Shown: positions 32,498 to 41,178, numbered from the stretch's first letter. The stretch is 64,000 nt of DNA from Achromobacter deleyi (GCF_902859705.1 NZ_CADIJO010000013.1:119104-183103), one strand, 5' to 3'. Numbers and translations: made by a program. Notes: generated by a model from the sequence alone, not told the origin.

Positions 32498-33494
32498 TTT
32501 CGTCTCCGTTGCTTTGTTTGTGGCGCATCAGGCGCATCAATTGCTCGTCGCGCCAATAGCGGCGCGCCGTCAGGTCTTCATCGGGCAGCAGGCGCCGCCG
32601 CTCGGCCGACAGGGCATCGACCAGCGCGCCCTCCCAGGCCACGCTTTCGGCCTGGGTGGCACCGATGGATTGGTACAGGCCGCCATAGCGGCCGCAGTAA
32701 TCGGCGATGCCGCCGGGGGCATTCAAGTCAATGGTTTCGAACGGCCCCATGAACGACCAGCGCAGGCCCAGGCCGTCTTTCACGGTGGCGTCGATGTCCT
32801 CGGCGCTGGCGATGCCGGCCGCCGCCAGCCGGAAGGCCTCGTGCAGCAAGGCGCCTTGCAGGCGGTTCAGGATGAAGCCTTCGATCTCGCGCGTCATCGA
32901 CACGGGCTTTTGGCCGATGTCCCGCATGATGTCGCGGGCGCGCGCCATCGTGTCCGCGCTGGTCCAGGGCGCCGGGCACAGTTCCACCACCGGAATCAGG
33001 TAAGGCGGGTTGACCGGATGCGACACCAGGCAGCGGTGGCGCCCAGGCAGGTCCTCGGTGAATTCGCTGGCCGGGATGCTGGATGTGGAACTGCCAATGA
33101 TGGCGTCGGGTTCGGCCGCCGCATCCAGCAAGGGGAACAGGCTGCGCTTGATCTCGCGCGTCTCGGGCGAGTTTTCCTGGATGTAGCTCGCGCCCTTGAG
33201 CGCATCCTGCAGGCTGTCGGCGACGTGGATGCGCGCAGCGGCCGCCGCGGCGTCCTGCAGCAGCCCGTGCGCCTGCAGCTGGTCCAGCTGGCGGCGGATC
33301 AGGGCGCTGGCCTCGCCCAGCATGGCCGCATTGACGTCGTACAGGCGCACGTCCCAGCCTTTGCGGGCGAACACGATGGCCCAGCCCTGGCCGATGAGTC
33401 CGGTGCCGATGATGGCCGCGCAGCGGCGGCCAGCAAACTCAGGGTCGGTACCGCGACGATCTGCCCCGTCGCGCGGGTCGGTGGTGGCCGCCAT
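32490..33494 (-). CDS. 3-hydroxyacyl-CoA dehydrogenase-like (L-carnitine/L-gulonate dehydrogenase type)
   Basis: A 334-residue NAD-dependent dehydrogenase. The Rossmann motif is AAIIGTGLIGQGWAIVFARKG (the first 20 residues are variable), the catalytic His is in LVSHPVNPPYLIP followed by VELCPAPWT, and the C-terminal helical part has EGFILNRLQGALLHEAFRLA. The single-domain size and the PVNPPY motif place it with carnitine 3-dehydrogenase, L-gulonate dehydrogenase and lambda-crystallin rather than with fatty-acid oxidation enzymes. It is coupled to SDR (1-bp overlap upstream) and BKACE (8-bp overlap downstream), forming a beta-hydroxy acid oxidation/cleavage module. Confidence 0.9.
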   Translation of the reverse strand: MAATTDPRDGADRRGTDPEFAGRRCAAIIGTGLIGQGWAIVFARKGWDVRLYDVNAAMLGEASALIRRQLDQLQAHGLLQDAAAAAARIHVADSLQDALKGASYIQENSPETREIKRSLFPLLDAAAEPDAIIGSSTSSIPASEFTEDLPGRHRCLVSHPVNPPYLIPVVELCPAPWTSADTMARARDIMRDIGQKPVSMTREIEGFILNRLQGALLHEAFRLAAAGIASAEDIDATVKDGLGLRWSFMGPFETIDLNAPGGIADYCGRYGGLYQSIGATQAESVAWEGALVDALSAERRRLLPDEDLTARRYWRDEQLMRLMRHKQSNGDEIG

Positions 33495-34276
33495 CAGTAG
33501 AGCTTCTGCGTGAAGCCGTCCACCACGATGGCCTGGCCCGTCACGCTGCGGGCCGCCTCGCTGGCATTGAACAGCACCATGTTGGCGATATCGCGCGCCG
33601 TGACCATGCGGCCCAGGGCAGCCTGGTTTTCGTACAGCGCCGCGATCTCGTCCACCGGCTTGTCCAGCGTCTTGGCCTTGGCGGCGATGACGGCGCGGAT
33701 GCGCGGCCCTTCGACAGCGCCCGGCAGGATCGCGTTGACGCGGATGCCGTGGCCGCCCAGTTCAATGGCCAACGACTTGGTGAAGCCGATGACCGCCCAC
33801 TTGGACGCCGAATACACCGAACGCCCGGCGAACCCCAGGTGCCCCGCGGCCGACGACAGATTGATCATCACGCCCGCCCGCGATTCCTTGAGCAGCGGGA
33901 TGGCCTGGCGGGCGCACAGGAATTGACCCGTGATGTTGACGGCCAGGGTGCGATCCCAATCGGCCTTGGACAGGGTTTCGACAAAGCCCGTGGGGCCGGC
34001 CACGCCGGCGTTGTTGATCAGGATGTCCAGCCCGCCCAGCGTCTGGCGCACGGCGGCGAACAGCGCGGCCACGCTGTCTTCGTCCGACACGTCGGCGTAC
34101 ACCGCCTGCACGCCGGGCAACTCACCCGGCAGCGCGGCCAACCGGTCGCGGTTGACGTCGCACACCAGCACCGACGCCCCGGCGCGGTGGAACACCTGCG
34201 CCATTTCCATGCCCAGCCCATCGGCGCCGGCCGTGATCAGTACCCTTTTTCCGGCGAAATCCACTTCCTCGAACAT
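33494..34276 (-). CDS. SDR-family oxidoreductase
   Basis: A 260-residue classical SDR. The cofactor loop is ITAGADGLGMEMA (an A for the usual T/G at the start), NNAG is in ILINNAGVAGP, and the catalytic residues are Ser in NLSSAAG and YSASK in RSVYSASKWAVIGF. First gene of the minus operon SDR, 3-hydroxyacyl-CoA-dehydrogenase-like, BKACE. Its TGA shares one base with the next ATG. It probably oxidises a hydroxyl of the incoming substrate before beta-cleavage. The 29-bp dyad 35 bp upstream suggests GntR control. Confidence 0.9.
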   Translation of the reverse strand: MFEEVDFAGKRVLITAGADGLGMEMAQVFHRAGASVLVCDVNRDRLAALPGELPGVQAVYADVSDEDSVAALFAAVRQTLGGLDILINNAGVAGPTGFVETLSKADWDRTLAVNITGQFLCARQAIPLLKESRAGVMINLSSAAGHLGFAGRSVYSASKWAVIGFTKSLAIELGGHGIRVNAILPGAVEGPRIRAVIAAKAKTLDKPVDEIAALYENQAALGRMVTARDIANMVLFNASEAARSVTGQAIVVDGFTQKLY

Positions 34277-34310
34277 GCGTATGTCTCCTGGATTCTTTTC
34301 GTGAAACGCC

Positions 34311-34339
34311 TTTTGATCATATAGGATATATGATCAAAA
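34311..34339. promoter_or_regulatory. 29-bp perfect inverted repeat, GntR operator candidate
   Basis: TTTTGATCATAT (34311-34322), AGGAT, ATATGATCAAAA (34328-34339) is a perfect 12-bp-arm dyad immediately upstream of the SDR/BKACE operon, inside a 330-bp gap without genes. Its core ATATATGAT is shared with the dyads at 29314 and 34533. FadR-type GntR proteins bind short AT-rich palindromes of this kind. Confidence 0.7.
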
Positions 34340-34532
34340 CGGCCAGTTTCTTGCCGGAGGAATTGTCGGGAAGTGGTCCCATAAGCCTCGTCCGAAGGGT
34401 GGAATTTACGCCTCCCCATAGGAGCCAATTGCCCGCAAACGCTTTATTCATGCGGCTTGAGGGAAATCCCCGATTCAGCCTTGCAAGTCCGGCACTAGAA
34501 TCCAGGACGAGGTTCCCACCCCCCGCCGGCAC

Positions 34533-34545
34533 ATATATCATATAT
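34533..34545. promoter_or_regulatory. Second GntR-like site before ABC transporter operon
   Basis: ATATATCATATAT (34533-34545) is the exact reverse complement of the 13-mer at 29314-29326. It lies about 60 bp upstream of the substrate-binding protein gene and overlaps AT-rich hexamers suited to a -10 element, so it can serve as operator for the plus operon. The rest of the 34277-34606 gap shows no gene. Confidence 0.6.
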
Positions 34546-34606
34546 TTAAAAAGACGGACGCAGCAGCAGACAGTCCGCATCCCATACCAACAAAGGAGCG
34601 TAGACA

Positions 34607-35806
34607 GTGTTCAAGTTCAATAAATTCGCCATCGCGCTGGGCCTGTGCGGCGTCGTGGTCAGCGGCACCGCAGCGGCCGACATGAAAGTAGGCGCCCTCT
34701 TCCCGTTCAGCGGCGCCCTGGCGCTGCTGGGCCAGGAGAGCTATCGCGGCCTGGAACTGGCCGTCAATGAAATCAATGCCGCCGGCGGGATCAACGGCGA
34801 GAAAATCCAGATCATCAAGGCCGACGCCGTCGACCCCACCCAGGCCGTGTCCGAGACCAAGCGCCTGATCTCGTCCAACGTGGTCGGCGTGTTCGGCAGC
34901 TACGCCTCGGGCGTCTCGTATGCCGCCTCGCCCGTCACCGAACTGGCCGGCGTGCCCTACTTCGAACTGGGCGCCACCGCCCACAAGATCACCACGCGCG
35001 GCTACAAGTACCTGTTCCGCAGCAACCCCAACACCGCGCTGTACGGCGTGTCGGTGGTGAACGCGCTGCACGAGACCATCGCGCCCGGCATGGGCCTGAA
35101 CCCCAAGGACATCAAGATCGGCATCATCCACGAAGACGGGCCTTACGGCACCGACGTGGCCGCCACCGAGAAAAAGCGTGCCCAGGAACTGGGCTACACC
35201 GTGGCCGAAGTGCTGCCCTACTCCGCCAAGACGGTCGACCTGTCGTCGCTGATCCTGCGCCTGAAGGGCGCCAAGGTCGACGTCGTGCTGCAGACCGCCT
35301 ACCAGAACGACGCCATCCTGTTCTTCAGCCAGGCGCGCGCCGCGGGCTTCAAGCCCAAGGTCGTGATCGGCGCGGGCGGTGGCTATTCGCTGGCCGACAC
35401 CGCCAAGGCCGTGGGCGCCGACATGAACGGCGTGTTCGACCTGGACTTCCCGCAATCGTCCATCAACCCGGCCGGCGCGCCCGGCCTGGACAAGTTCCTG
35501 GAAGCCTACAAGTCCACCTACAAGAGCGATCCGCAATCCGGCCACAGCCTGACCAACTACGTCGGCGCCAAGGCCTTCTTCGAAGCCATCGCCGCGGCCA
35601 AGTCCACCGACAAGGACAAGATCCGCGCCGCCGTGCTGGCCTACAAGAAGCCCGCCGGCCAGACCGCCAACGGCTGGGCCTTCGACTTCGGCGAAGACGG
35701 CCAGAACAATGCATCCACGTTCTACGTGATGCAGTGGCAGGACGGCAAGCTGGTCACCATCGCCCCGAGCAACCTCGCGCTGGGCAAGCCTGTCTTCAAG
35801 AAATAA
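34607..35806 (+). CDS. Branched-chain-type ABC transporter substrate-binding protein
   Basis: A 399-residue periplasmic LivJ/Peripla_BP_6-type protein, GTG start at 34607 with ribosome site AAAGGAGC. The signal peptide is FNKFAIALGLCGVVVSGTAAA. The mature domain starts DMKVGALFPFSGALALLGQESYRGLELAVNEINAAGG, then VDPTQAVSETKRLISSNVVGVFGSYASG, typical of the family. It binds the pathway substrate in the periplasm. In this island the ligand is more likely a polyol, sugar or hydroxy acid than leucine. First gene of the plus operon, separated from the permease by three hairpins. Confidence 0.93.
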   Translation: MFKFNKFAIALGLCGVVVSGTAAADMKVGALFPFSGALALLGQESYRGLELAVNEINAAGGINGEKIQIIKADAVDPTQAVSETKRLISSNVVGVFGSYASGVSYAASPVTELAGVPYFELGATAHKITTRGYKYLFRSNPNTALYGVSVVNALHETIAPGMGLNPKDIKIGIIHEDGPYGTDVAATEKKRAQELGYTVAEVLPYSAKTVDLSSLILRLKGAKVDVVLQTAYQNDAILFFSQARAAGFKPKVVIGAGGGYSLADTAKAVGADMNGVFDLDFPQSSINPAGAPGLDKFLEAYKSTYKSDPQSGHSLTNYVGAKAFFEAIAAAKSTDKDKIRAAVLAYKKPAGQTANGWAFDFGEDGQNNASTFYVMQWQDGKLVTIAPSNLALGKPVFKK

Positions 35807-35829
35807 CAAGCACGACAACTTGCCAGCAA

Positions 35830-35902
35830 CCAGGCGCTCGGGGGCGCCTGGCGTAACACCGGGGCCAGCAGGCCCCGGCCCGGCCGGCGCGGCCGCCGGG
35901 CC
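35830..35902 (+). promoter_or_regulatory. Three consecutive intercistronic hairpins
   Basis: Three perfect 8-bp stems follow one another in the 126-bp gap between the binding-protein and permease genes: CCAGGCGC/GCGCCTGG (35830-35851), CCGGGGCC/GGCCCCGG with an AGCA loop (35859-35878) and GGCCCGGC/GCCGGGCC (35877-35902, overlapping the second by 2 nt). No T-tract follows, so they are not simple terminators. Such structures commonly protect the binding-protein mRNA and reduce read-through into membrane components. Confidence 0.7.
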
Positions 35903-35932
35903 GGGGCGCTCCCCTTTCCAAGAGGTTGCACC

Positions 35933-36799
35933 ATGGATATCTTCATTCAACTGGTCATCAACGGCCTGTTGCTGGGCGGCGCATACACCATCATCAGCCT
36001 GGGGCTGACGCTGATCTTCGGCGTCGTGCGCGTCGTGAACTTCGCCCACGGCGAATTCCTGATGATCGGCATGTACCTGGTCTATCTGATCGCCGCGCAG
36101 TTCGGCGTGCATCCGTACATCGGCCTGGTGCCGGTGGCGGTCATCCTGTTCGCGCTGGGCGCGCTGACGCAGAAGGGCATCATCCAGCCGCTGCTTAACG
36201 CCGACCAGCACATCCAGATCTTTGCCACGGTGGGCGTGTCCACCATCCTGCTGAACCTGGCCCTGGTGATCTTCGGCGCCAATGTCTACCGTGCGCCGGT
36301 CGAGCTGGGCACCAACGCCATCGACGTGGGCGCCTATTCCATGGTGACGGGCCAGCTCATCACCTTCGTGGTGGGCATCAGCCTGGCCGTGCTGCTGCAC
36401 CTGTTCATGCACCGCACCTACCTGGGCCGCGCGCTGCGCGCGGTGGCGCAGCACCGCTACGCCGCCACGTTGATGGGCGTGAACGTCAACAACGTATATG
36501 CCATTGCCTTCGGCCTGGGCACCGCCTTCGTCGGTATCGCGGCCGGCCTGCTGGCGCCGCAGTACCCCGTGTTCCCGACGGTGGGCACCTACTTCGTGCT
36601 GACCGCCTTCGTGATCGTGGTGCTGGGCGGCCTGGGCAGCCTGTACGGCGCGGTGGCCGGGTCCATGATCATCGGCATCGTCGATACGCTGGCCGGCTAC
36701 TACATCGCCCCCGACCTGAAAGAGGTCGTCTATTTCGGGATCTTCCTCTTGATCCTTGTCCTGCGACCGACCGGCCTGTTCGGCGTCGGCACAGAGTGA
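35933..36799 (+). CDS. LivH-type ABC transporter permease
   Basis: A 288-residue inner-membrane permease with about eight helices. Family segments are GGAYTIISLGLTLIFGVVRVVNFAHGEFLMIG near the N-terminus, QHIQIFATVGVSTILLNLALV, GRALRAVAQHRYAATLMGVNVN (the EAA-like coupling loop) and VLGGLGSLYGAVAGSMIIG. It partners the LivM part of the downstream fusion. The ATG follows AAGAGGTTGCACC. Confidence 0.93.
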   Translation: MDIFIQLVINGLLLGGAYTIISLGLTLIFGVVRVVNFAHGEFLMIGMYLVYLIAAQFGVHPYIGLVPVAVILFALGALTQKGIIQPLLNADQHIQIFATVGVSTILLNLALVIFGANVYRAPVELGTNAIDVGAYSMVTGQLITFVVGISLAVLLHLFMHRTYLGRALRAVAQHRYAATLMGVNVNNVYAIAFGLGTAFVGIAAGLLAPQYPVFPTVGTYFVLTAFVIVVLGGLGSLYGAVAGSMIIGIVDTLAGYYIAPDLKEVVYFGIFLLILVLRPTGLFGVGTE

Positions 36800-36821
36800 T
36801 CAGAGCCACAAGGAGCGAGAC

Positions 36822-38603
36822 GTGTTTCCCGACTTTCGAAGCCCCAAAGCCTACGTCAGCCTTATCCTGCTGATCGTCATGTTCATCGTGCCCGTCGTCC
36901 TGGGCACGCCCTTCTGGACCAACCTGTTCGTCCTGCTGTTCGTCTTTTCCGCCCTGTCGGTGGCCTGGAACATCGTCGGCGGCTACGCCGGCCAACTGTC
37001 GCTGGGTCACGCGGTGTTCTACGGCATCGGCGGCTACACCGCCACGCTGCTGACGCAGAACTTCGGCATCTCGCCCTGGTTCGGCATGCTGGCGGGCGCG
37101 GCCATTTCCGCGGCCGTGGCCATCCTGATCAGCTACCCCACGCTGCGGCTGCGCGGGCCATTCTTCGCGCTGGCCACCATCGCCATCCTGGAAGTGGTGC
37201 GGCTGCTGGTCATCCACGAAGAAAGCTGGACCGGCGGCTCCAGCGGCATCAGCCTGCCGCTGAACATCGGCTGGGCCTGGATCGTGTTCCGCGAAAAGAT
37301 CAACTACGTGATCATCGCGTTCGGCCTGTTCCTGGTGGTGACCTGGGTGTCGTGGTACATCCGCAAATCGCGCATCGGCCACTACCTGATCGCCATCCGC
37401 GAACGCGAAGATGCGGCGCTGGCGGTGGGCATTCCCACCGTGCGCGTGAAGATCATCGCCGCGGTGGTCTCGGCCATGCTGACCAGCGTGATCGGCACCT
37501 TCCACATCACCTACCTGACCTTCGTCGACCCCAGCTCCGCGTTCTCGCTGGAATTGTCGATCCAGGTCGCCATGTTCGCCCTGATCGGCGGCCTGGGCAC
37601 GGTGGCCGGCCCCATCGCCGGCACCTTCCTGGTGCTGCCGATTGCTGAACTGGCGCGCGGCTGGCTGTCCAGCGTGGGCAACGGCATGCACGGGCTGATC
37701 TACGGCCTGATCCTGGTGGCGGTGGTGCTGACCATTCCGCGCGGCCTGGCCGGCGCCTTCGGCCCGGCCATCGAACGCGCGCTGGCGCGGCTGCCCTACC
37801 TGGGCACGCCGCGGGCCAAACGCAAGCTGAACGAGCCGGCCCGGCTGCACGATGCCGTGCGCAATGACCAGCCCGTGCTCAAGGCCGACAAGCTGTTCAA
37901 GAGCTTCGGCGGTCTGCGCGCCACCAACGACGTGTCGCTGACGCTGAACCAGCACGAGATCCTGGGCATGATCGGCCCCAACGGCGCCGGCAAGACCACG
38001 GTGTTCAACCTGCTGTCCGGCTTTCTGTCGCCGGACAAGGGCGCGGTGTCGATGCGCGATGCGCAGGGCAACTGGGTCGCCTGCAGCACGCCGGACGAGT
38101 TCGCGCACCAGGGCCTGGGGCGCACCTTCCAGATCGCCAAGCCGTTCACGGGCCTGACGGTGCTGGAAAACATCATGCTGGGCGCCTTCATCCGCACCGC
38201 TGACCGCGAGGAGGCCGAACAGATCGCCCTGAAGGTGGCCGAGGAAACCGACCTGCTCAAGTACCTGAACACCGAAGCCCGCAGCCTGACGGTGGGCGGC
38301 ATGAAGCGGCTGGAGATCGCCCGCGCCCTGGCCATCCGGCCGCGCATCCTGCTGCTGGACGAAGTGATGGCGGGCCTGAATCCCACCGACATCGAGAAGT
38401 CCATCCAGATGATCCGCCGCATCCGCGACTCGGGCGTGTCGGTGCTGCTGATCGAACACATGATGCAGGCCACCATGGCGCTGTCTGACCGCATCATCGT
38501 GCTGAACGAAGGCGCGGTGCTGGTCAGCGGGGCGCCCAGGGACGTGGTCGAGAACCCCGCCGTCATCGAGGCCTATTTGGGCAAGGAGTACCAGGATGCT
38601 TAA
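36822..38603 (+). CDS. Fused LivM permease-LivG ATPase
   Basis: A 593-residue fusion from GTG 36822 (ribosome site AAGGAG). Residues 1 to about 325 are the LivM permease (GYAGQLSLGHAVFYGIGGYTA, ESWTGGSSGISLP, AIREREDAALAVGIPTVRVK, GGLGTVAGPIAG). Residues about 345-590 are the LivG ATPase: Walker A GPNGAGKTT, QGLGRTFQIAKPF, signature LTVGGMKRLE, Walker B ILLLDEVMAGLNP and His in IEHMMQA. The signature LTVGG replaces the usual LSGG-like LPYG/LSYG. Fusion of permease and ATPase ensures equal amounts and is found in some Burkholderiales Liv-type systems. The last 8 bp overlap the LivF gene. Confidence 0.92.
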   Translation: MFPDFRSPKAYVSLILLIVMFIVPVVLGTPFWTNLFVLLFVFSALSVAWNIVGGYAGQLSLGHAVFYGIGGYTATLLTQNFGISPWFGMLAGAAISAAVAILISYPTLRLRGPFFALATIAILEVVRLLVIHEESWTGGSSGISLPLNIGWAWIVFREKINYVIIAFGLFLVVTWVSWYIRKSRIGHYLIAIREREDAALAVGIPTVRVKIIAAVVSAMLTSVIGTFHITYLTFVDPSSAFSLELSIQVAMFALIGGLGTVAGPIAGTFLVLPIAELARGWLSSVGNGMHGLIYGLILVAVVLTIPRGLAGAFGPAIERALARLPYLGTPRAKRKLNEPARLHDAVRNDQPVLKADKLFKSFGGLRATNDVSLTLNQHEILGMIGPNGAGKTTVFNLLSGFLSPDKGAVSMRDAQGNWVACSTPDEFAHQGLGRTFQIAKPFTGLTVLENIMLGAFIRTADREEAEQIALKVAEETDLLKYLNTEARSLTVGGMKRLEIARALAIRPRILLLDEVMAGLNPTDIEKSIQMIRRIRDSGVSVLLIEHMMQATMALSDRIIVLNEGAVLVSGAPRDVVENPAVIEAYLGKEYQDA

Positions 38604-39300
38604 GGTTTCGGATCTTTCGTCGGGCTACGGCAAGAGCCAGGTGCTCAACGGCCTGAACTTCGAGGTGCGTGCCGGCGAGATCGTCACGCTGATCGGCGCC
38701 AACGGCGCCGGCAAGACCACCACGCTCAAGACCCTGTGCGGCGTCATCGGCGCCACCACGGGCCGCGTGGAATTCGAAGGCCAGGACCTGACCAACCGCC
38801 CGCCCTTCGACATCGTCGACGCGGGCATCACCATGATTCCCGAAGGCCGCCAGCTGTTTCCGCACTTCACCGTGAAAGACAACCTGCTGATGGGCTCGTA
38901 CAAACGCGCCGCCCGCCCCATCGTGCAGCGCAAGCTGGAAGAAGTGCTGCAGATCTTTCCGCGCGTGCGCGAACGCCTGGGCCAGTATGCCGGCTCGCTG
39001 TCGGGCGGCGAGCAGCAGATGGTGGCCATTGCGCGCGGCATGATGGCCGACCCCAAGCTGCTGGTGTTCGACGAGCCCTCGCTGGGCCTGTCGCCGCTGC
39101 TGGTGCAGCAGATGTTCGACATCATCCGCGACGTCACCGCGCACGGCGTGACCGTGCTGCTGGTCGAGCAGAACGTATTCCGCACCCTGCGCCTGGCCGA
39201 CCGCGGCTACGTGCTGGAAAACGGCGCCATCGTGCGCACCGGCACCGGCGCCGAGCTGCTGGCCGACCCCCACGTCAAGAAGGCCTACCTGGGCCACTGA
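38596..39300 (+). CDS. LivF-type ABC transporter ATP-binding protein
   Basis: A 234-residue ATPase. Walker A is GANGAGKTT (about 35-43), the signature LSGGEQQMVAIARGMM, Walker B LLVFDEPSLGLSP and the His-equivalent position is Glu in LVEQNVF, normal for LivF. VDAGITMIPEGRQLFPHFTVKDNLLMG is a family signature. It completes the importer with the LivH permease, the fusion protein and the binding protein. Confidence 0.93.
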   Translation: MLKVSDLSSGYGKSQVLNGLNFEVRAGEIVTLIGANGAGKTTTLKTLCGVIGATTGRVEFEGQDLTNRPPFDIVDAGITMIPEGRQLFPHFTVKDNLLMGSYKRAARPIVQRKLEEVLQIFPRVRERLGQYAGSLSGGEQQMVAIARGMMADPKLLVFDEPSLGLSPLLVQQMFDIIRDVTAHGVTVLLVEQNVFRTLRLADRGYVLENGAIVRTGTGAELLADPHVKKAYLGH

Positions 39301-39321
39301 TTCTTCAAGGACCTGTCCTTT

Positions 39322-40317
39322 ATGTCTTTACGCTGCACATTCATCGACCACGGCAAGGGCGGCCCGCCCGACTGCCTGCGCCCGGCCGAACGCGACATGG
39401 AATCGCCCACCGGCCGCCAGGTGCTGATCGAAGTCGCCTACGCCGGGGTCAACCGCCCCGACGTGCTGCAACGCTCCGGCTCGTACCCGCCCCCGCCCGG
39501 CGCGTCGCCCTACCTGGGCCTGGAAGTGTCGGGCACCATCATCGCCGTGGGCCCCCAGGCCACGCGCTGGAAGGTAGGCGACAAGGTCTGCGCGCTGACG
39601 CCCGGCGGCGGCTACGCCCAATACTGCCTGGCCGACGAACGCCACTGCCTGCCGGTGCCGCGCGGCCTGGACCTGCTGGCGGCCGCCGCCATTCCCGAAA
39701 ACTATTTCACGGTCTGGACCAACGTGTTCGATCGCGCCCGCCTTGCGGCCGGCGAGAAATTCCTGGTGCACGGCGGCTCCAGCGGCATCGGTCTCACGGC
39801 CATCCAGCTGGCACGCGCCTTTGGCGCCGAGGTCTGGACCACCGTCGGCAACGCTGAAAAAGCCCAGGCCTGCCTGGCGGCCGGCGCGCACCACGCCCTG
39901 AACTACCGCAATACCGACTTCGAAGCCGACGTTCGTGAAGCCACGCAGGGTGCCGGCGTCGACGTCATCCTGGATATGGTGGGCGGCCGCTACATCAACA
40001 AGAACATCCGCCTGCTGGCCGTGAATGGCCGCCTGGTGCAGATCGCCTTCCTGGAAGGCAGCAAGGCCGAGATCGACGCCCTGCCCATCATGACCAAGCG
40101 GCTGTCGTTCACCGGGTCCACCCTGCGTCCAAGGTCCGACGAGGACAAGGGCGCCATTGCCCAGTCGCTGGCCGACAAGGTGCTGCCGCTGATGGAACAA
40201 GGCCAGTGCCTGCCGCGCATCCACGCCGTGTTCCCGCTGGCGCGCGCCAACGAGGCCCACGCTCTGATGGAAAGCAGCGCACACATCGGCAAGATCATGC
40301 TGCAGGTGCAGGCATGA
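39322..40317 (+). CDS. NAD(P)H:quinone oxidoreductase, zeta-crystallin/PIG3 type
   Basis: A 331-residue medium-chain reductase/dehydrogenase. It lacks zinc ligands and carries AYAGVNRPDVLQRSGSYPPPPG, AIPENYFTVWTNVFDRARL and the NADP loop VHGGSSGIGLTAIQLARAFGA, the set typical for the QOR/PIG3 branch. It reduces quinones or alpha,beta-enones with NADPH. It follows the transporter operon by 21 bp and overlaps the SDR stop/start by 4 bp, so it belongs to the same transcript. A role in reducing an unsaturated intermediate is possible. Confidence 0.9.
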   Translation: MSLRCTFIDHGKGGPPDCLRPAERDMESPTGRQVLIEVAYAGVNRPDVLQRSGSYPPPPGASPYLGLEVSGTIIAVGPQATRWKVGDKVCALTPGGGYAQYCLADERHCLPVPRGLDLLAAAAIPENYFTVWTNVFDRARLAAGEKFLVHGGSSGIGLTAIQLARAFGAEVWTTVGNAEKAQACLAAGAHHALNYRNTDFEADVREATQGAGVDVILDMVGGRYINKNIRLLAVNGRLVQIAFLEGSKAEIDALPIMTKRLSFTGSTLRPRSDEDKGAIAQSLADKVLPLMEQGQCLPRIHAVFPLARANEAHALMESSAHIGKIMLQVQA

Positions 40318-41081
40318 GCGCGCGCTTCACCGATCAGGTCGTCATCGTCACCGGCGCCGTGGGCGGCATCGGCTCGGCCATCGTCGAAGGCTTTCTGGCC
40401 GAAGGCGCGAAGGTCGGGCTGATCGACTTCAATGCCCAGACCGGCCAGGCCTACGAACAAGCGCTCAAGCAACGCGGCCACGCGGTGGCCTTCGTGCCGG
40501 CCGACGTCGCCCATTTCGAGCAATGCCAGGCGGCGTATGACCGCATCACCCGCGAGCTGGGGCCGGCCACCATCCTGGTCAACAACGTGGGCATCTCGCC
40601 CAAGACCGACGGCCGCGCGCTGAAGGTCTGGGAAATGACGCCCGGCGAATGGGACAAGGTGGTGGCGGTCAACCTGAACAGCGTCTTCTACATGACGCAC
40701 CTGGCCGCGCCGCACATGGTCAAGCAGCGCCAGGGGCGCGTCATCAACATGTCGTCGGTGGCCGGCAAGGCTTACTGCGACATCGTCGCCGCGCACTATG
40801 CCGCCACCAAGGCGGCGCTGCTGGGCCTGACGCGCCACTGGGCCGCGGAACTGGGCGAATACGACGTCACCGTCAACGGCCTGGCCCCGGGGCGCATCAG
40901 CACGCCGCTGCTCAAGAGCGTGCCCAAGGAAATCAATGACGCCGTGGCCGACGTCACCGCCCTGCGCCGCCTGGGCACGCCGGAAGAAGTGGCCGATGCC
41001 TGCCTCTTTTTCGCATCCGACCAGGCGCGCTTCGTGACCGGGCAGGTGCTGGATGTGGCAGGTGGCTGGTTGATGACGTAG
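40314..41081 (+). CDS. SDR-family oxidoreductase
   Basis: A 255-residue classical SDR from ATG 40314 (MSARFTDQVVIVTGAVGGIG). The cofactor motif is TGAVGGIG, NNVG takes the place of NNAG, the catalytic Ser is in MSSVAG and the YAATK motif is in AHYAATKAALLGL. DVTVNGLAPGRISTP and a C-terminal FVTGQVLDVAGGWLM complete the fold. Last gene of the plus operon, translationally coupled to the quinone oxidoreductase. Followed by a strong bidirectional terminator. Substrate unknown. Confidence 0.9.
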   Translation: MSARFTDQVVIVTGAVGGIGSAIVEGFLAEGAKVGLIDFNAQTGQAYEQALKQRGHAVAFVPADVAHFEQCQAAYDRITRELGPATILVNNVGISPKTDGRALKVWEMTPGEWDKVVAVNLNSVFYMTHLAAPHMVKQRQGRVINMSSVAGKAYCDIVAAHYAATKAALLGLTRHWAAELGEYDVTVNGLAPGRISTPLLKSVPKEINDAVADVTALRRLGTPEEVADACLFFASDQARFVTGQVLDVAGGWLMT

Positions 41082-41086
41082 AACGG

Positions 41087-41123
41087 AAAAGCCCTGCTGG
41101 TTCATTGAACCACCAGGGCTTTT
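41087..41123. terminator. Bidirectional Rho-independent terminator
   Basis: AAAAGCCCTG-C-TGGTTCA pairs with TGAACCA-C-CAGGGCTTTT with a single mismatch, flanked by A4 on one side and T4 on the other. It separates the convergent SDR and TonB-receptor genes and can serve both. Confidence 0.85.
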
Positions 41124-41178
41124 CTGTCTTGCCGGTCCGCCTCAGGCAGACCGGCGATCCGGTGCAGACCAGGACCGA

